Part shown: piece by piece, positions 17,509-25,779 of the stretch
Layout of the letters: every line of letters begins with the position of its first letter
Position numbering within the stretch: position 1 is the stretch's first letter
The notes under the pieces: generated by a model
What the model saw: only the letters and a program-made list of their open reading frames with translations
Told to the model about the DNA's origin: nothing
The model's database searches: none
Program-made: the position numbers and the translations under genes
Assembly: GCA_003599485.1 (NCBI GenBank)
Contig: QZKM01000005.1
Coordinates: 1 to 56,134 of the forward strand
Origin: Gammaproteobacteria bacterium
Lineage (GTDB): Bacteria > Pseudomonadota > Gammaproteobacteria > SURF-13
Direction of reading: 5' to 3'
Length of the DNA: 56,134 bases

Positions 17509-17958
17509 TTATGACGAAGGCTTGGGCGGCGTCGTAGCGGACGATTCGGTGACCAGCCCCACGTTGGGTGCGCCCGCGCTTTGCAACAGCGTCATGGCGC
17601 GCACCACGCGCCCGTAATTCACGTTCTTGTCGCCCCGCACCAGCACCGGCGTGCCGGGCTGGTTGCGCAACACCGCCGCCACGCGCTGTACCAGCGTAGT
17701 TTCGTCCACGGGCTTTTCATGGTTCTCGCCCACGTTCAGAAAATAATTGCCCGCGGCATCCACGCTCACCACCAGCGGCTCCTTGCTCTCACGCTCGATT
17801 GGATTGGCGGCGGCCTGCGGAAGTTCCACTTTGACGCCGGTGGCGAGCAGCGGGGCGGTAATCATGAAGATCACCAGCAGCACCAGCATCACATCTATAT
17901 AGGGCACCACGTTGATCTCGGCCATTGGCCTGCGGCGGGTGCGTTGCTTGACGGCCAT
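17509..17958 (-). CDS. tolR: TolR, ExbD-family subunit of the Tol motor
   Basis: TolR (149 residues) has an N-terminal cytoplasmic stretch RRRPMAEINVVPYIDVMLVL leading into a single membrane helix (about residues 20-42). The helix carries the conserved proton-handling Asp in YIDVMLVLL, and a periplasmic domain follows with RGDKNVNYGRVV. It forms the stator with TolQ. Unusually, a 145-bp inverted-repeat element separates it from tolQ, so the transcript must pass through a hairpin and translational coupling is lost. Confidence 0.96.
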   Translation of the reverse strand: MAVKQRTRRRPMAEINVVPYIDVMLVLLVIFMITAPLLATGVKVELPQAAANPIERESKEPLVVSVDAAGNYFLNVGENHEKPVDETTLVQRVAAVLRNQPGTPVLVRGDKNVNYGRVVRAMTLLQSAGAPNVGLVTESSATTPPKPSS

Positions 17959-17963
17959 TTAGC

Positions 17964-18102
17964 GCGCCTCTAAAAAATAGTGGATTTTGTCTTTAGGCAA
18001 GGCGGAATTCTGCGAGGAAGCGCAGTGTACACGCCAGTACATGAGCATTCCGAGCGGAATTCCAACGCCGCATAAAGACAAAAGATGCATTTTTAGAGGC
18101 GC
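17964..18102. mobile_element. MITE-like element inserted between tolR and tolQ
   Basis: The tolQ-tolR gap, usually a few bases, holds a 139-bp unit with long terminal inverted repeats. GCGCCTCTAAAAAATAG...TTTTGTCTTTA on the left (17964-17994) pairs with the complement of TAAAGACAAAAGATGCATTTTTAGAGGCGC on the right (18073-18102). The hexamer TTTAGC occurs at both sides (17958-17963 and 18105-18110) and may be a target duplication. There is no reading frame inside. Because tol genes are co-transcribed, it may alter the tolQ:tolR expression ratio. Confidence 0.7.
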
Positions 18103-18105
18103 CCT

Positions 18106-18777
18106 TTAGCTGTGCGCCTGCCGTTGCAGGATGGTGGAGAACTCTTCCAGGAAGGCGTCGTAGCGGTTGTGCAGACGCTCGACGTCGTTGGCGAAGCCGT
18201 TATAGGCGATCACCGCGGGGATGGCCGCAAACAAACCCATGGCGGTGGCGATCAGCGCCTCGGCGATGCCGGGCGCAACCATGGCGAGCGTGGCCTGGTG
18301 CACGTTGCCCAGGCTGCGGAACGAGTTCATGATGCCCCACACCGTGCCGAACAGTCCGACGTAAGGGCTGGTGGAGCCCACCGTGGCGAGAAACGAAAGA
18401 TGCACCTCGAGCGCGTCCACTTCGCGCCCCAGCGCCACGCGCATGCTGCGCTGCGCACCCTCCAGCACCGCCATCGGTTCCGCGCCGCTTTGCTTGCGCA
18501 GGCGCACGAACTCCTTGAACCCAGCCTCGAAGATCGCCTCCAGGCCGGACATCTCCTGCCGGCGCGTGACCTGGTTATAAAGCGCGGTTAAATCATTGCC
18601 CGACCAGAAGCGCTGCTCGAACTCGTCCGCGGAGCGGCGTGCGCCCTTCAACGCGCTGCGTTTCAGGAAAATCATGGTCCATGACGCCAGGGAGACGGCG
18701 AGCAGCAACAACATGACGAGTTGCACCGGGATGCTCGCATCGAGCACCAATTGCAGCACAGAGAGATCAGTGGTCAT
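18106..18777 (-). CDS. tolQ: TolQ, ExbB/MotA-family subunit of the Tol motor
   Basis: TolQ (223 residues) is the three-helix inner-membrane proton-channel subunit. The first helix lies at about residues 15-37 (IPVQLVMLLLLAVSLASWTM). The large cytoplasmic loop follows, and the helix pair around residues 127-190 contains LATVGSTSPYVGLFGTVWG and VAPGIAEALIATAMGL, the classic ExbB/TolQ signatures. Its start overlaps the ybgC stop by ATGA. Downstream a MITE-like element separates it from tolR. Confidence 0.97.
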   Translation of the reverse strand: MTTDLSVLQLVLDASIPVQLVMLLLLAVSLASWTMIFLKRSALKGARRSADEFEQRFWSGNDLTALYNQVTRRQEMSGLEAIFEAGFKEFVRLRKQSGAEPMAVLEGAQRSMRVALGREVDALEVHLSFLATVGSTSPYVGLFGTVWGIMNSFRSLGNVHQATLAMVAPGIAEALIATAMGLFAAIPAVIAYNGFANDVERLHNRYDAFLEEFSTILQRQAHS

Positions 18778-19181
18778 GAGGAAAGTTGGGCAAGCAAATG
18801 TTTGGGAATGGGGTGGGCCTTGAGCGTGGCGGCGTCAAGACAGGCGATATTCACCCGGCCGCTGCACAGCAACTCGTTATTGTGACGTATGTGCTGCTCA
18901 AAACTCAAGCTCGCCTTGCCGCATGCGCCGATCCTGGCGCTGACCTCCAGCAGCTGATTAAATCGCGCGGGCCTGCGGAAGTCCACGCTGATGGCGCGCA
19001 CCGCGAAGATAATCCCCGATTCGTTTTTGAGCGCGTCCTGCTCAAAACCCAGGCTGCGCAGCCACTCGCTGCGCGCCCGCTCCATGAACTTCAGATAATT
19101 GGCATGATACACCACGCCGCCGCTGTCCGTGTCCTCATAATAGACTCGCACTGGCCAGATGAATTCACCCATGTATTCCAC
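18774..19181 (-). CDS. ybgC: acyl-CoA thioesterase YbgC
   Basis: This 135-residue hotdog-fold thioesterase is typical of the tol-pal locus. The family motif YYEDTDSGGVVYHANYLKFM (about residues 14-33) includes the catalytic Asp (DTDSGG) and the following H-A-N-Y-L segment. RMFG-type downstream residues are RARSEWLRSLGF. It probably hydrolyses short acyl-CoA or acyl-ACP and is linked to phospholipid metabolism at the envelope. Translation is coupled to tolQ. Confidence 0.95.
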   Translation of the reverse strand: MEYMGEFIWPVRVYYEDTDSGGVVYHANYLKFMERARSEWLRSLGFEQDALKNESGIIFAVRAISVDFRRPARFNQLLEVSARIGACGKASLSFEQHIRHNNELLCSGRVNIACLDAATLKAHPIPKHLLAQLSS

Positions 19182-19195
19182 CCAGCCTGCATTCG

Positions 19196-20239
19196 CTAGG
19201 CTTCACGAAACAAATCCGGCATGGCGTTTTGCGCGGCTTGCGGCGCGCTCAGGCCGAAGTGCAAATAGGCGGCGCGGGTGGCCATGCGGCCGCGCGGGGT
19301 GCGCATGAGGTAGCCTTGTTGAATCAGGAACGGTTCCAGCACGTCTTCGATGGTGTCGCGTTCTTCGCCCAGCGCGGCGGCAAGGTTGTCGAGGCCCACC
19401 GGGCCGCCGCCGAATTTTTCGATGATGGCGAGCAGGAGTTTGCGGTCCATCATGTCGAAGCCGTTGTGGTCCACGTTGAGCAGGGTGAGCGCCTGGTCGG
19501 CGACTTCCTGCGTGATGTGGCCGTCGGCCTTGACCTCGGCGAAGTCGCGCACGCGGCGCAGCAGGCGATTGGCGATGCGCGGCGTGCCGCGCGAGCGGCC
19601 GGCGATTTGTTGTGCGCCGTTGAGATCGAGCACCACGCTGAGTATCTGCGCGGAGCGCTGCACGATGCGGGTCAGGTCCTCGGTGCTGTAAAACTCCAGG
19701 CGCTGCACGATGCCGAAGCGGTCGCGCAGGGGCGAGGTGAGCAGTCCGGCGCGGGTGGTGGCGCCGACCAGCGTGAACGGCGGCAGATTGAGTTTGATGG
19801 AGCGCGCCGCCGGGCCTTCGCCGATCATGATGTCGAGCTGATAATCTTCCAGCGCCGGGTACAGAATTTCTTCCACCACCGGACTCAAGCGGTGGATTTC
19901 ATCCACGAACAGCACGTCGTGCGCTTCGAGATTGGTGAGGATGGCGGCGAGATCGCCAGGGCGTTCCAGCACCGGGCCGGAGGTGTGCTTGAGGTTCACG
20001 CCCAACTCGTTGGCGATGATGTGCGCGAGCGTGGTTTTGCCGAGGCCGGGCGGGCCGAAGATCAAAACATGATCGAGCGCCTCGGCGCGGTTCTTCGCCG
20101 CGCTGATGAATATTTCCATCTGTTCGCGCACCGCGGGCTGGCCCACGTAATCGGCCAGGCGCCTGGGGCGGATGGCGCGATCCAGTTCTTCCTCGCGCGC
20201 CTTGACTTCGGGGGCGATCAGGCGGTCGGTTTCAATCAT
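19196..20239 (-). CDS. ruvB: Holliday junction branch-migration ATPase RuvB
   Basis: RuvB (347 residues) is the hexameric AAA+ motor that drives Holliday-junction branch migration on RuvA. It has the N-terminal [11 protein letters not shown] motif, Walker [13 protein letters not shown] (about residues 63-74), Walker [13 protein letters not shown], sensor 1 [18 protein letters not shown] and a C-terminal winged helix with [18 protein letters not shown]. Length and order (ruvC-ruvA-ruvB) are standard. Confidence 0.98.
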   Translation of the reverse strand: MIETDRLIAPEVKAREEELDRAIRPRRLADYVGQPAVREQMEIFISAAKNRAEALDHVLIFGPPGLGKTTLAHIIANELGVNLKHTSGPVLERPGDLAAILTNLEAHDVLFVDEIHRLSPVVEEILYPALEDYQLDIMIGEGPAARSIKLNLPPFTLVGATTRAGLLTSPLRDRFGIVQRLEFYSTEDLTRIVQRSAQILSVVLDLNGAQQIAGRSRGTPRIANRLLRRVRDFAEVKADGHITQEVADQALTLLNVDHNGFDMMDRKLLLAIIEKFGGGPVGLDNLAAALGEERDTIEDVLEPFLIQQGYLMRTPRGRMATRAAYLHFGLSAPQAAQNAMPDLFREA

Positions 20240-20243
20240 GAGG

Positions 20244-20843
20244 TCATGCCTTGGCCAGCGCCTGCAGCGCGCGGCGGATGAGTTCCTCGCGGCTGAGGCC
20301 CGCGCCGTCTATACCTTGCAGCATGCGGCTGGCTTCGTGCGGCTTGTAACCGAGCGAGACCAGCGCGCTCAGGGCATCGTGCATGGCGTCGCCCGGAGAG
20401 GCGCTGACCGGAGCCGCGCCGCGCACGGCGCTTTCTTCCCAGCCGCTCAGCTTGTCGCGCATTTCCAGCAGCAGGCGCTCGGCGGTTTTCTTGCCGATGC
20501 CGGGCAGCCGGGTGAGGCTGGCGCTGTCGTTGTTCTGCACGCAGCGCACGAAGCCTTGCGCGGAGACACCGGATAAAATGCTCAGCGCGAGGCGGGCGCC
20601 AACGCCGTTGACTTTCAACAGGGTGCGGAACAGCGTGCGTTCCTGCGCGTTGGCGAAACCAAATAACAGGTGGGCGTCTTCACGCACCACGAGGTGCGTA
20701 TATAAGGTGATTTCACTGCCCGGCGCGGGCAGGTCGTAAAACGTGGACAGCGGCGCCTCGATCTCGTAACCCACGCCGTGCGCGTCGAGCAGCAAATGGG
20801 GCGGCTCCTTGCTCAGCAGTATGCCGCGCAACTGGCCGATCAT
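20244..20843 (-). CDS. ruvA: Holliday junction-binding protein RuvA
   Basis: RuvA (199 residues) is the tetrameric junction-binding partner of RuvB. The N-terminal OB domain begins [10 protein letters not shown]. Two helix-hairpin-helix motifs follow ([16 protein letters not shown] and [16 protein letters not shown]), and a C-terminal domain III (about residues 150-199) contacts RuvB. The start at 20843 is fixed by the family N-terminus and overlaps the ruvC stop by ATGA. Confidence 0.97.
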   Translation of the reverse strand: MIGQLRGILLSKEPPHLLLDAHGVGYEIEAPLSTFYDLPAPGSEITLYTHLVVREDAHLLFGFANAQERTLFRTLLKVNGVGARLALSILSGVSAQGFVRCVQNNDSASLTRLPGIGKKTAERLLLEMRDKLSGWEESAVRGAAPVSASPGDAMHDALSALVSLGYKPHEASRMLQGIDGAGLSREELIRRALQALAKA

Positions 20844-21355
20844 CGCGCGCGCCCCCGCCTGAGGCTCTGCGCGCCGGGGATACGGGCCAGCGCCTGGCGC
20901 GCATAGGCGTGGCACAAGGCGACCGCAAGCGCATCGGCGGCGTCGGCCTGCGGCGCGGCAGGCAGGCGCAGCAGGGCGCGCACCATGTGCTGGATTTGTT
21001 CCTTGCCGGCGTTGCCTTTGCCCACGACGGTTTGTTTGACCGCCGCCGGGGTATATTCATGCACCGGCAGCGCGTGCAGCACGGCGGCGCAAATCGCTGC
21101 GCCGCGCGCCTCGCCCAGCTTCAGCGCGGAGGAGACGTTGCGGTGCATGAACACCCGCTCGATGGCGATTTCATCCGGCTGATAGTTCGCGCTCAATTCC
21201 ACGACACCGTCGAAGATGGTTTTTAATCTCTCCGGCTGCGCGCCCGGCGCAATGCGCACGCAGCCGCTGGCGATGTAACTGGTTTTTCCCTGCGCCACGT
21301 CTATCACCCCAAATCCGGTAATGAGCGAGCCTGGGTCTATGCCGAGTATGCGCAA
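20840..21355 (-). CDS. ruvC: Holliday junction resolvase RuvC
   Basis: RuvC (171 residues) is the dimeric endonuclease that cuts Holliday junctions. It starts MRILGIDPGSLITGFGVI, with the first catalytic Asp in IDPG. EIAIERVFMHRNVSSALKLG provides the second acidic residue. The C-terminal catalytic acidic pair lies in ADAADALAVALCHA. Its length fits the family. It overlaps ruvA. Confidence 0.97.
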   Translation of the reverse strand: MRILGIDPGSLITGFGVIDVAQGKTSYIASGCVRIAPGAQPERLKTIFDGVVELSANYQPDEIAIERVFMHRNVSSALKLGEARGAAICAAVLHALPVHEYTPAAVKQTVVGKGNAGKEQIQHMVRALLRLPAAPQADAADALAVALCHAYARQALARIPGAQSLRRGRAR

Positions 21356-21380
21356 CGGGGCAGGCTCATGAGGGATTTTA

Positions 21381-22121
21381 TCACGCCGTCACGGCGGATT
21401 CGGGCAGATCGGCGTTGGAGTAGACGTTTTGCACGTCATCCAGGTCTTCCAGCATATCCAGCAGTTTGGCCATCTTCTGAGCGTCCTCGCCGCTCAGTTC
21501 GGCGCTGGTGGAGGCGCGCATCGTAACTTCGGCGTGCGCGGGCGCGAGCTGCGCCTCGGTCATCGCCTGTTTAACCTGTTCAAAGGCATTTGGCGCGGTG
21601 ATCACCTCGATGGAGCCGTCGTCGTTGGTAATGATGTCCTCCGCGCCCGCCTCCAGCGCGGCGGTCATGATGCGGTCTTCATCCGAACCCGGCGCATAAC
21701 TCAGCACGCCATTTTTGCTGAACAGATAGCTTACCGAGCCGTCGGTGCCGAGGTTGCCGCCGCACTTGGTGAAGGCGTGACGCACGTCGGCCACGGTGCG
21801 CACGCGGTTGTCGGTCATGCAGTCCACCATCACCGCCGCGCCGCCGGGGCCGTAGCCTTCGTAACGCACTTCTTCGTAGTGCACGCCTTCCAGCGTGCCC
21901 GCGCCGCGCTTCGCCGCGCGTTCGATGGTGTCGCGCGTCATGTTCTGCGCCAGCGCCTTGTCTATGGCGTGGCGCAGGCGCGGATTTGTGGCCGCGTCGC
22001 CTCCGCCCAGGCGCGCCGCGACCGTGATTTCACGGATCAGCTTGGTGAAAATCTTGCCGCGCTTGGCGTCCTGCGCGTTCTTACGATGCTGGATGTTGGC
22101 CCACTTGCTGTGCCCCGCCAT
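21381..22121 (-). CDS. yebC: YebC/PmpR family regulator (TACO1 family)
   Basis: This 246-residue protein begins [20 protein letters not shown], the invariant YebC/TACO1 N-terminus, and has [20 protein letters not shown] in domain 2 and FSKNGVLSY. Family members act as DNA-binding regulators or as aids to ribosomal translation of difficult motifs, so the exact role is uncertain. It leads the ruvCAB block, as in many gammaproteobacteria. Downstream of its start lies an insertion scar. Confidence 0.95.
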   Translation of the reverse strand: MAGHSKWANIQHRKNAQDAKRGKIFTKLIREITVAARLGGGDAATNPRLRHAIDKALAQNMTRDTIERAAKRGAGTLEGVHYEEVRYEGYGPGGAAVMVDCMTDNRVRTVADVRHAFTKCGGNLGTDGSVSYLFSKNGVLSYAPGSDEDRIMTAALEAGAEDIITNDDGSIEVITAPNAFEQVKQAMTEAQLAPAHAEVTMRASTSAELSGEDAQKMAKLLDMLEDLDDVQNVYSNADLPESAVTA

Positions 22122-22199
22122 AGACTTAATTCCGGCTGAAAACCCGGTGATTAGTATAGCACCCGCCTACGCCGGGCAAAGAGACGGGGAGCCGCTGCC

Positions 22200-22262
22200 T
22201 CAGCCCAGCGTTGCCTTCTCCAGATAATCCGGCGCACGCGCCCGCCGAGGCGCTTTTTGAGA
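22200..22262 (-). pseudogene. 3'-end remnant of a beta-CASP nuclease gene
   Basis: Read on the minus strand, this short segment ends in RARAPDYLEKATLG and a TGA (22202-22200). It matches the last residues of the intact beta-CASP nuclease at 23560 (VCVPDYLEKVVLK). At the DNA level TCCAGATAATCCGG is shared with 23580-23593. No start or upstream domain remains. The remnant and the intact gene flank the IS3 relic and orphan membrane gene, as if the inserted DNA came in with, or split, a homologous gene end. The match is short, so confidence is moderate. Confidence 0.45.
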
Positions 22263-22316
22263 TTGTTGTCAGAGGACAGCAGGGAGAGCCGGCCCCGGAA
22301 ATTTGAATAGGCCGAT

Positions 22317-22977
22317 AAGTGGAGACTCTGCTACCTTTGACGGCCCGAGAAGGCCTGGATATGGAGCAAGAGATGGCAAGAAGAGCGAGGCGGACACACT
22401 CAGCCGTGTTCAAGGCCAAAGTGGCGCTGGCGGCCATGGCCGGGGACAAGACCTATATCCCGATGGCCAGAGGCTTCGTCTACCTCACGGCGGTGATGGA
22501 CTGGAGGAGCCGCAAGGTACTGGCAGCGAAGATCGCCATCACGCTGGAAGCCTGTCATGCCGTGGATGTGCTCGCCGAGGCGCTCAACCGCTATGGCCGC
22601 CCCGAGATTGTCAACACCGACCAAGGCAGCCAGTTTACCGCGCAGGCGTTTGTGCAGGCCGTCAAAGAGTGCGGCGGCAAGCTCTCTATGGACGGGCGCG
22701 GGGCCCGGCGGGACAATGTGTTCGTGGAGCGTCTGTGGAAATCGGTGAAGTACGAGCGGGTATCCCTGCACGCCTATGACTCGGTCACCGAGGCCCAGAC
22801 CTCGATTCAGCACTACCTCGACTGGTACAATCGCTTCAGACCGCATTCCAGTCTGGGCAAGCAAACACCCGATGAAGCTTATGCCGTGATGCTGCCGACG
22901 GTGGAACTGGCAGCGTGAAAATAGCAGGGAATCCACTTAAAAAACTCAGACTGCTGTTCAAACGAGTGGGGCCACTT
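22317..22977 (+). mobile_element. internally deleted IS3-family element
   Basis: The borders are tentative. AAGTGG at 22317-22322 on the left faces CCACTT at 22972-22977 on the right, and the right border sequence (GTTCAAACGAGTGGGGCCACTT) is typical of some IS3-family ends. Inside, the two normally separate genes orfA and orfB have collapsed into a single short frame through a large internal deletion. No intact transposase remains, so it could move only with help from a full copy elsewhere. Confidence 0.65.
22361..22918 (+). pseudogene. IS3 transposase relic, in-frame OrfA-OrfB fusion
   Basis: The first part, MARRARRTHSAVFKAKVALA up to GDKT, is the start of IS3 OrfA, a helix-turn-helix protein. 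It then joins directly to YIPMARGFVYLTAVMDWRS, which is OrfB from just before the first DDE Asp region onward. The rest of the rve core is present: NTDQGSQFTAQAF with the second Asp, and RRDNVFVERLWKSVKYE with the Glu. It ends HSSLGKQTPDEAYAVML. About 90 residues of OrfA and 130 of OrfB are lost at the joint, though the frame is kept. It is almost surely inactive. Confidence 0.8.
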
Positions 22978-23031
22978 CTTAGCTACCACAGCCTCTACTA
23001 TCCCCAGCCGCCCATAGTTAGGTTTGAAATT

Positions 23032-23454
23032 ATGAACGAGTTCCTGAAAAGAATTTCTTCTGGGGAAGTATTATTTGTTGATCTACTCCTATACTCGATT
23101 TTAATCCTGTATTTTGCCTGGATATGTAGGCGAGAAACCCTAGCTAAGATGAAATGGGGATTTATATTAGTTGGCACAGGGTGTCTATTTGGCTCCGCTG
23201 CACTGTATTTTGTGCAGTTTGATCTACTTCGGGGAATAAACTCGTCTGGACAGATAAAATGGCTTTCAGTATTCGCACTCGCTTTTGTAGCATTGGGCGG
23301 AGCCTTTTTTGCCTGGGAATTTATTTCAAAAAAGGCGTCTAGTCCTCCGTTACGTGAGTTACTTACATCCGTCGAGAAAAGAAAATTCTGGATAGAGCTG
23401 ACAATTGGTTTTGTTTTGGCGGCGTTACTGATTCTGCGAAGAAAATTCTGGTAG
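23032..23454 (+). CDS. orphan membrane protein of unknown family
   Basis: The 140-residue product starts MNEFLKRISSGEVLFVDLLL. It has about four hydrophobic segments: residues 14-34, 43-62, 74-98 and 117-135. Short charged loops and a Lys/Arg-rich end (LRRKFW) follow. I do not recognise a family. ATG 23032 is preferred because the frame upstream runs back into the IS3 end and reads like non-coding DNA. Base composition is clearly AT-richer than neighbouring genes, and it sits directly beside an IS relic, so it was probably imported. The following 100 bp hold no gene. Confidence 0.55.
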   Translation: MNEFLKRISSGEVLFVDLLLYSILILYFAWICRRETLAKMKWGFILVGTGCLFGSAALYFVQFDLLRGINSSGQIKWLSVFALAFVALGGAFFAWEFISKKASSPPLRELLTSVEKRKFWIELTIGFVLAALLILRRKFW

Positions 23455-23559
23455 ATTTGATAGCTCCTGTATGTAAGTGCCGAACGGATAGATAGAATTA
23501 TTGATCTAGCCAGAATCTTATCCTGTCTCTTTGGTAAGAGGACATCAACGCTGGATACA

Positions 23560-24915
23560 CTATTTCAGCACCACTTTTTCCAGATAATCCGGCACGCACA
23601 CGCGCCAGCCGAAACGTTCCTCGATGTGATGGCGCAGGGCGTCGGCGGCGGCGGGTTCGCCGTGGGTGATGAAGGTGGTGCGTGGCGCGCGCTCGAAGTG
23701 TTCCAGCCAGTCGAGGATTTCCTCATAATCGGCGTGCGCGGAGAGGTTGTCGAGCAACACCACTTCGGCGCGCACCGGGACGTACTCGCCGAAAATCTTG
23801 ATGCTCTCGGCGCCGTTCAACATCGCCGCGCCGCGCGTGCCGCCGGCCTGGAAGCCGGCGAACAAAATGGTGTTGCGCGCATCCGGCGCGAAGGTTTTGA
23901 GGTGATGCAGCACGCGCCCGCCGGTGGCCATGCCGCTGGCGGAGATGATAATCATCGGCCCGTGGCGCCGATCCAGCGCCTTGGACTCCTCCGGACTGTT
24001 GACGATGTGCGCCGCGCGGCACATGGCGTCGCATTGCGCGTCGCTAAGCCGGTGCAGCGCGCGGTGTTCGTGAAAGATACGCGTGGCGTCCGCCGCCATG
24101 GGGCTGTCCAGAAACACCGGAATGTCGGGGATGGCCTGGGTCGCCTTGAGCAGGTGTATGTAATACAGCAAGGTCTGCGCGCGCCCCACGGCGAAGGAGG
24201 GAATCACCATCACGCCGTGGCGCGCGACGGTGCGATGAATGATCTCGGCCAGTGCGATCTGCGGGTCGGAGGGATCGTGGCGGCGGTTGCCGTAGGTGGA
24301 CTCCATCACCAGGTAATCCGCGCGCTGCACGGCGGCGGGTTCGTGCAGGATGAGGTCGTTGGGGCGGCCGAGGTCGCCGGAAAACAGCAGTGAGGTATGG
24401 TGATCCTTTAAAAGCGCACAACCCGAACCCAGCATGTGGCCGTTGGGGATCAGGCGCGCGCTGACGCCGCCCAGGGCAACTTCCTTGTTGAATGCAACAG
24501 GCGTGAATTGTTGCAGCGCGCGTTGCGCGTCATCGAGCGTATACAGCGGCAGCGCCGGACGGTGTTTGGACGAGCCGCGCTTGTTGGCGTAACGCGCCTC
24601 TTCCTCCTGCAGATGTCCGCTGTCCGGCAGCAGGATGGCGCAGAGGTCGCGGGTCGCCGCGCTGCAATATATTTTGCCGGAAAAGCCGTTTTTAACCAGC
24701 AGCGGCAGATAACCGCTGTGGTCTATGTGCGCGTGGGTGAGCACCACCGCGTCAATCTCTTTGGGGTCTGCGGAAAACGGCGCGCGATTTCTCAGGCGCA
24801 GATGCTTGTAACCCTGAAACAGGCCGCAGTCCACCAGAATCCGGCTCTTGCCGGAGCCGACGAGGTACTTGGAACCGGTCACCGTGCCGGTGGCGCCTAA
24901 AAATGTGATGTCCAT
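23560..24915 (-). CDS. MBL-fold beta-CASP exonuclease-like protein
   Basis: This 451-residue metallo-beta-lactamase/beta-CASP protein is related to Ysh1/CPSF73 nucleases and likely acts on RNA. Metal motifs are THAHIDHSGYLP (about residues 55-66), SGDLG (motif 3) and THGE near the end. The beta-CASP cap carries SFAVGRAQTLLYY, and FLDSPMA and SASGMATGGRVLHH follow. ATG 24915 (MDITFLGATGTVTGS) is chosen over 24927 because the family starts there and a predicted FNR-dependent -10 (24926-24931) overlaps the longer start. Transcription would then begin about 4 nt before the ATG. A PDYLEK-containing copy of its 3' end lies at 22200. Confidence 0.9.
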   Translation of the reverse strand: MDITFLGATGTVTGSKYLVGSGKSRILVDCGLFQGYKHLRLRNRAPFSADPKEIDAVVLTHAHIDHSGYLPLLVKNGFSGKIYCSAATRDLCAILLPDSGHLQEEEARYANKRGSSKHRPALPLYTLDDAQRALQQFTPVAFNKEVALGGVSARLIPNGHMLGSGCALLKDHHTSLLFSGDLGRPNDLILHEPAAVQRADYLVMESTYGNRRHDPSDPQIALAEIIHRTVARHGVMVIPSFAVGRAQTLLYYIHLLKATQAIPDIPVFLDSPMAADATRIFHEHRALHRLSDAQCDAMCRAAHIVNSPEESKALDRRHGPMIIISASGMATGGRVLHHLKTFAPDARNTILFAGFQAGGTRGAAMLNGAESIKIFGEYVPVRAEVVLLDNLSAHADYEEILDWLEHFERAPRTTFITHGEPAAADALRHHIEERFGWRVCVPDYLEKVVLK

Positions 24916-24925
24916 GCGTGAGGTC

Positions 24926-24966
24926 ATTCTATAGCGCGCGGCATGAAAAAGCTTGATCTACATCAA
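24926..24966. promoter_or_regulatory. FNR/ANR box with -10, beta-CASP nuclease and hydrolase promoters
   Basis: TTGATCTACATCAA (24953-24966) is a perfect FNR-type palindrome. On the minus strand a TAGAAT hexamer (24931-24926) begins 28.5 bp from the box centre, which is class II geometry, and predicts an almost leaderless nuclease mRNA. In the other direction TATCGT (24989-24994) is a weaker -10 for the hydrolase at 25041. Confidence 0.75.
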
Positions 24967-25040
24967 GGGCCTGTTGCGGTAGTTGGCTTATCGTTATTTA
25001 CAAGCGATGACGCTGTTTGGTGCAGGCGAGAGGTGATGCG

Positions 25041-25748
25041 ATGAAGAATGAACCGGGAACAACCGTTCACTATCCGAGACTGGACGAGCCTGAGGAATAT
25101 CTGGTGCGCATACCGGCGGGCGAGGTCACGCTGGAAGGCAATCTGCATTTAACTCCGGACGCGGGCGGCATCGTGGTGTTCGCGCACGGCAGCGGCAGCA
25201 GCCGCCACAGCCCGCGCAACCGTTTCGTGGCGCGGCATCTGCAAGAGGTGGGGCTGGCCACGCTGCTGTTTGATCTTCTGACCAGCGACGAGGAGTTCGC
25301 CGAGCGCGCTACCGGGCACTTGCGCTTTGACATCAAGCTGCTCGCTAGGCGGCTCGCGCAAGTGACCGATTGGCTGCGGCAGCAGCCACAGACGCGCGCG
25401 CTCAAGACCGGCTATTTCGGCGCCAGCACCGGCGCCGCCGCGGCCCTGGTGGCGGCGGCGGAACATCCGCGCGGCGTGAGCGCCATCGTGTCGCGCGGCG
25501 GACGGCCCGACCTGGCCGGCGCAGCACTGGCGCGGGTCAAGGCGCCGACGTTGCTCCTGGTGGGTGGGGAGGACGCCGTGGTGATTGATCTCAACAAAGA
25601 GGCGTTTGAGCAATTGCAGGTGGAGAAAAAGCTGCAAATCATCCCCGGCGCCACGCATTTGTTTGAGGAGCCGGGTGCGCTGGAGGAGGTGGCGGACTTG
25701 GCGCGGCAGTGGTTCGAACACCATCTGGCGCCTGCATGGCGAAGTTGA
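25041..25748 (+). CDS. alpha/beta hydrolase, dienelactone-hydrolase-like
   Basis: The 235-residue cytoplasmic protein has an alpha/beta-hydrolase fold: VVFAHGSGSSRHSPRN forms the oxyanion loop (about residues 51-66), GYFGASTGAAAAL the nucleophile elbow with Ser (G-x-S-x-G, about 134-146), VGGEDAVV the acid strand, and GATHLF the catalytic His. The substrate is unknown; it resembles small hydrolases often located next to phosphoribosyltransferase or stress genes. The start ATG 25041 has an AGAGG site. A perfect FNR box lies about 80 bp upstream, so induction at low oxygen is likely. Confidence 0.82.
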   Translation: MKNEPGTTVHYPRLDEPEEYLVRIPAGEVTLEGNLHLTPDAGGIVVFAHGSGSSRHSPRNRFVARHLQEVGLATLLFDLLTSDEEFAERATGHLRFDIKLLARRLAQVTDWLRQQPQTRALKTGYFGASTGAAAALVAAAEHPRGVSAIVSRGGRPDLAGAALARVKAPTLLLVGGEDAVVIDLNKEAFEQLQVEKKLQIIPGATHLFEEPGALEEVADLARQWFEHHLAPAWRS

Positions 25749-25779
25749 CGGACAATACACGTTGAAAGAGGGAGTGACG

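Noticed and set aside
22915-23031. Longer start for the orphan membrane protein
   Set aside because: The extension overlaps the IS3 transposase relic and its end sequence, and does not read like protein. ATG 23032 is the first plausible start.
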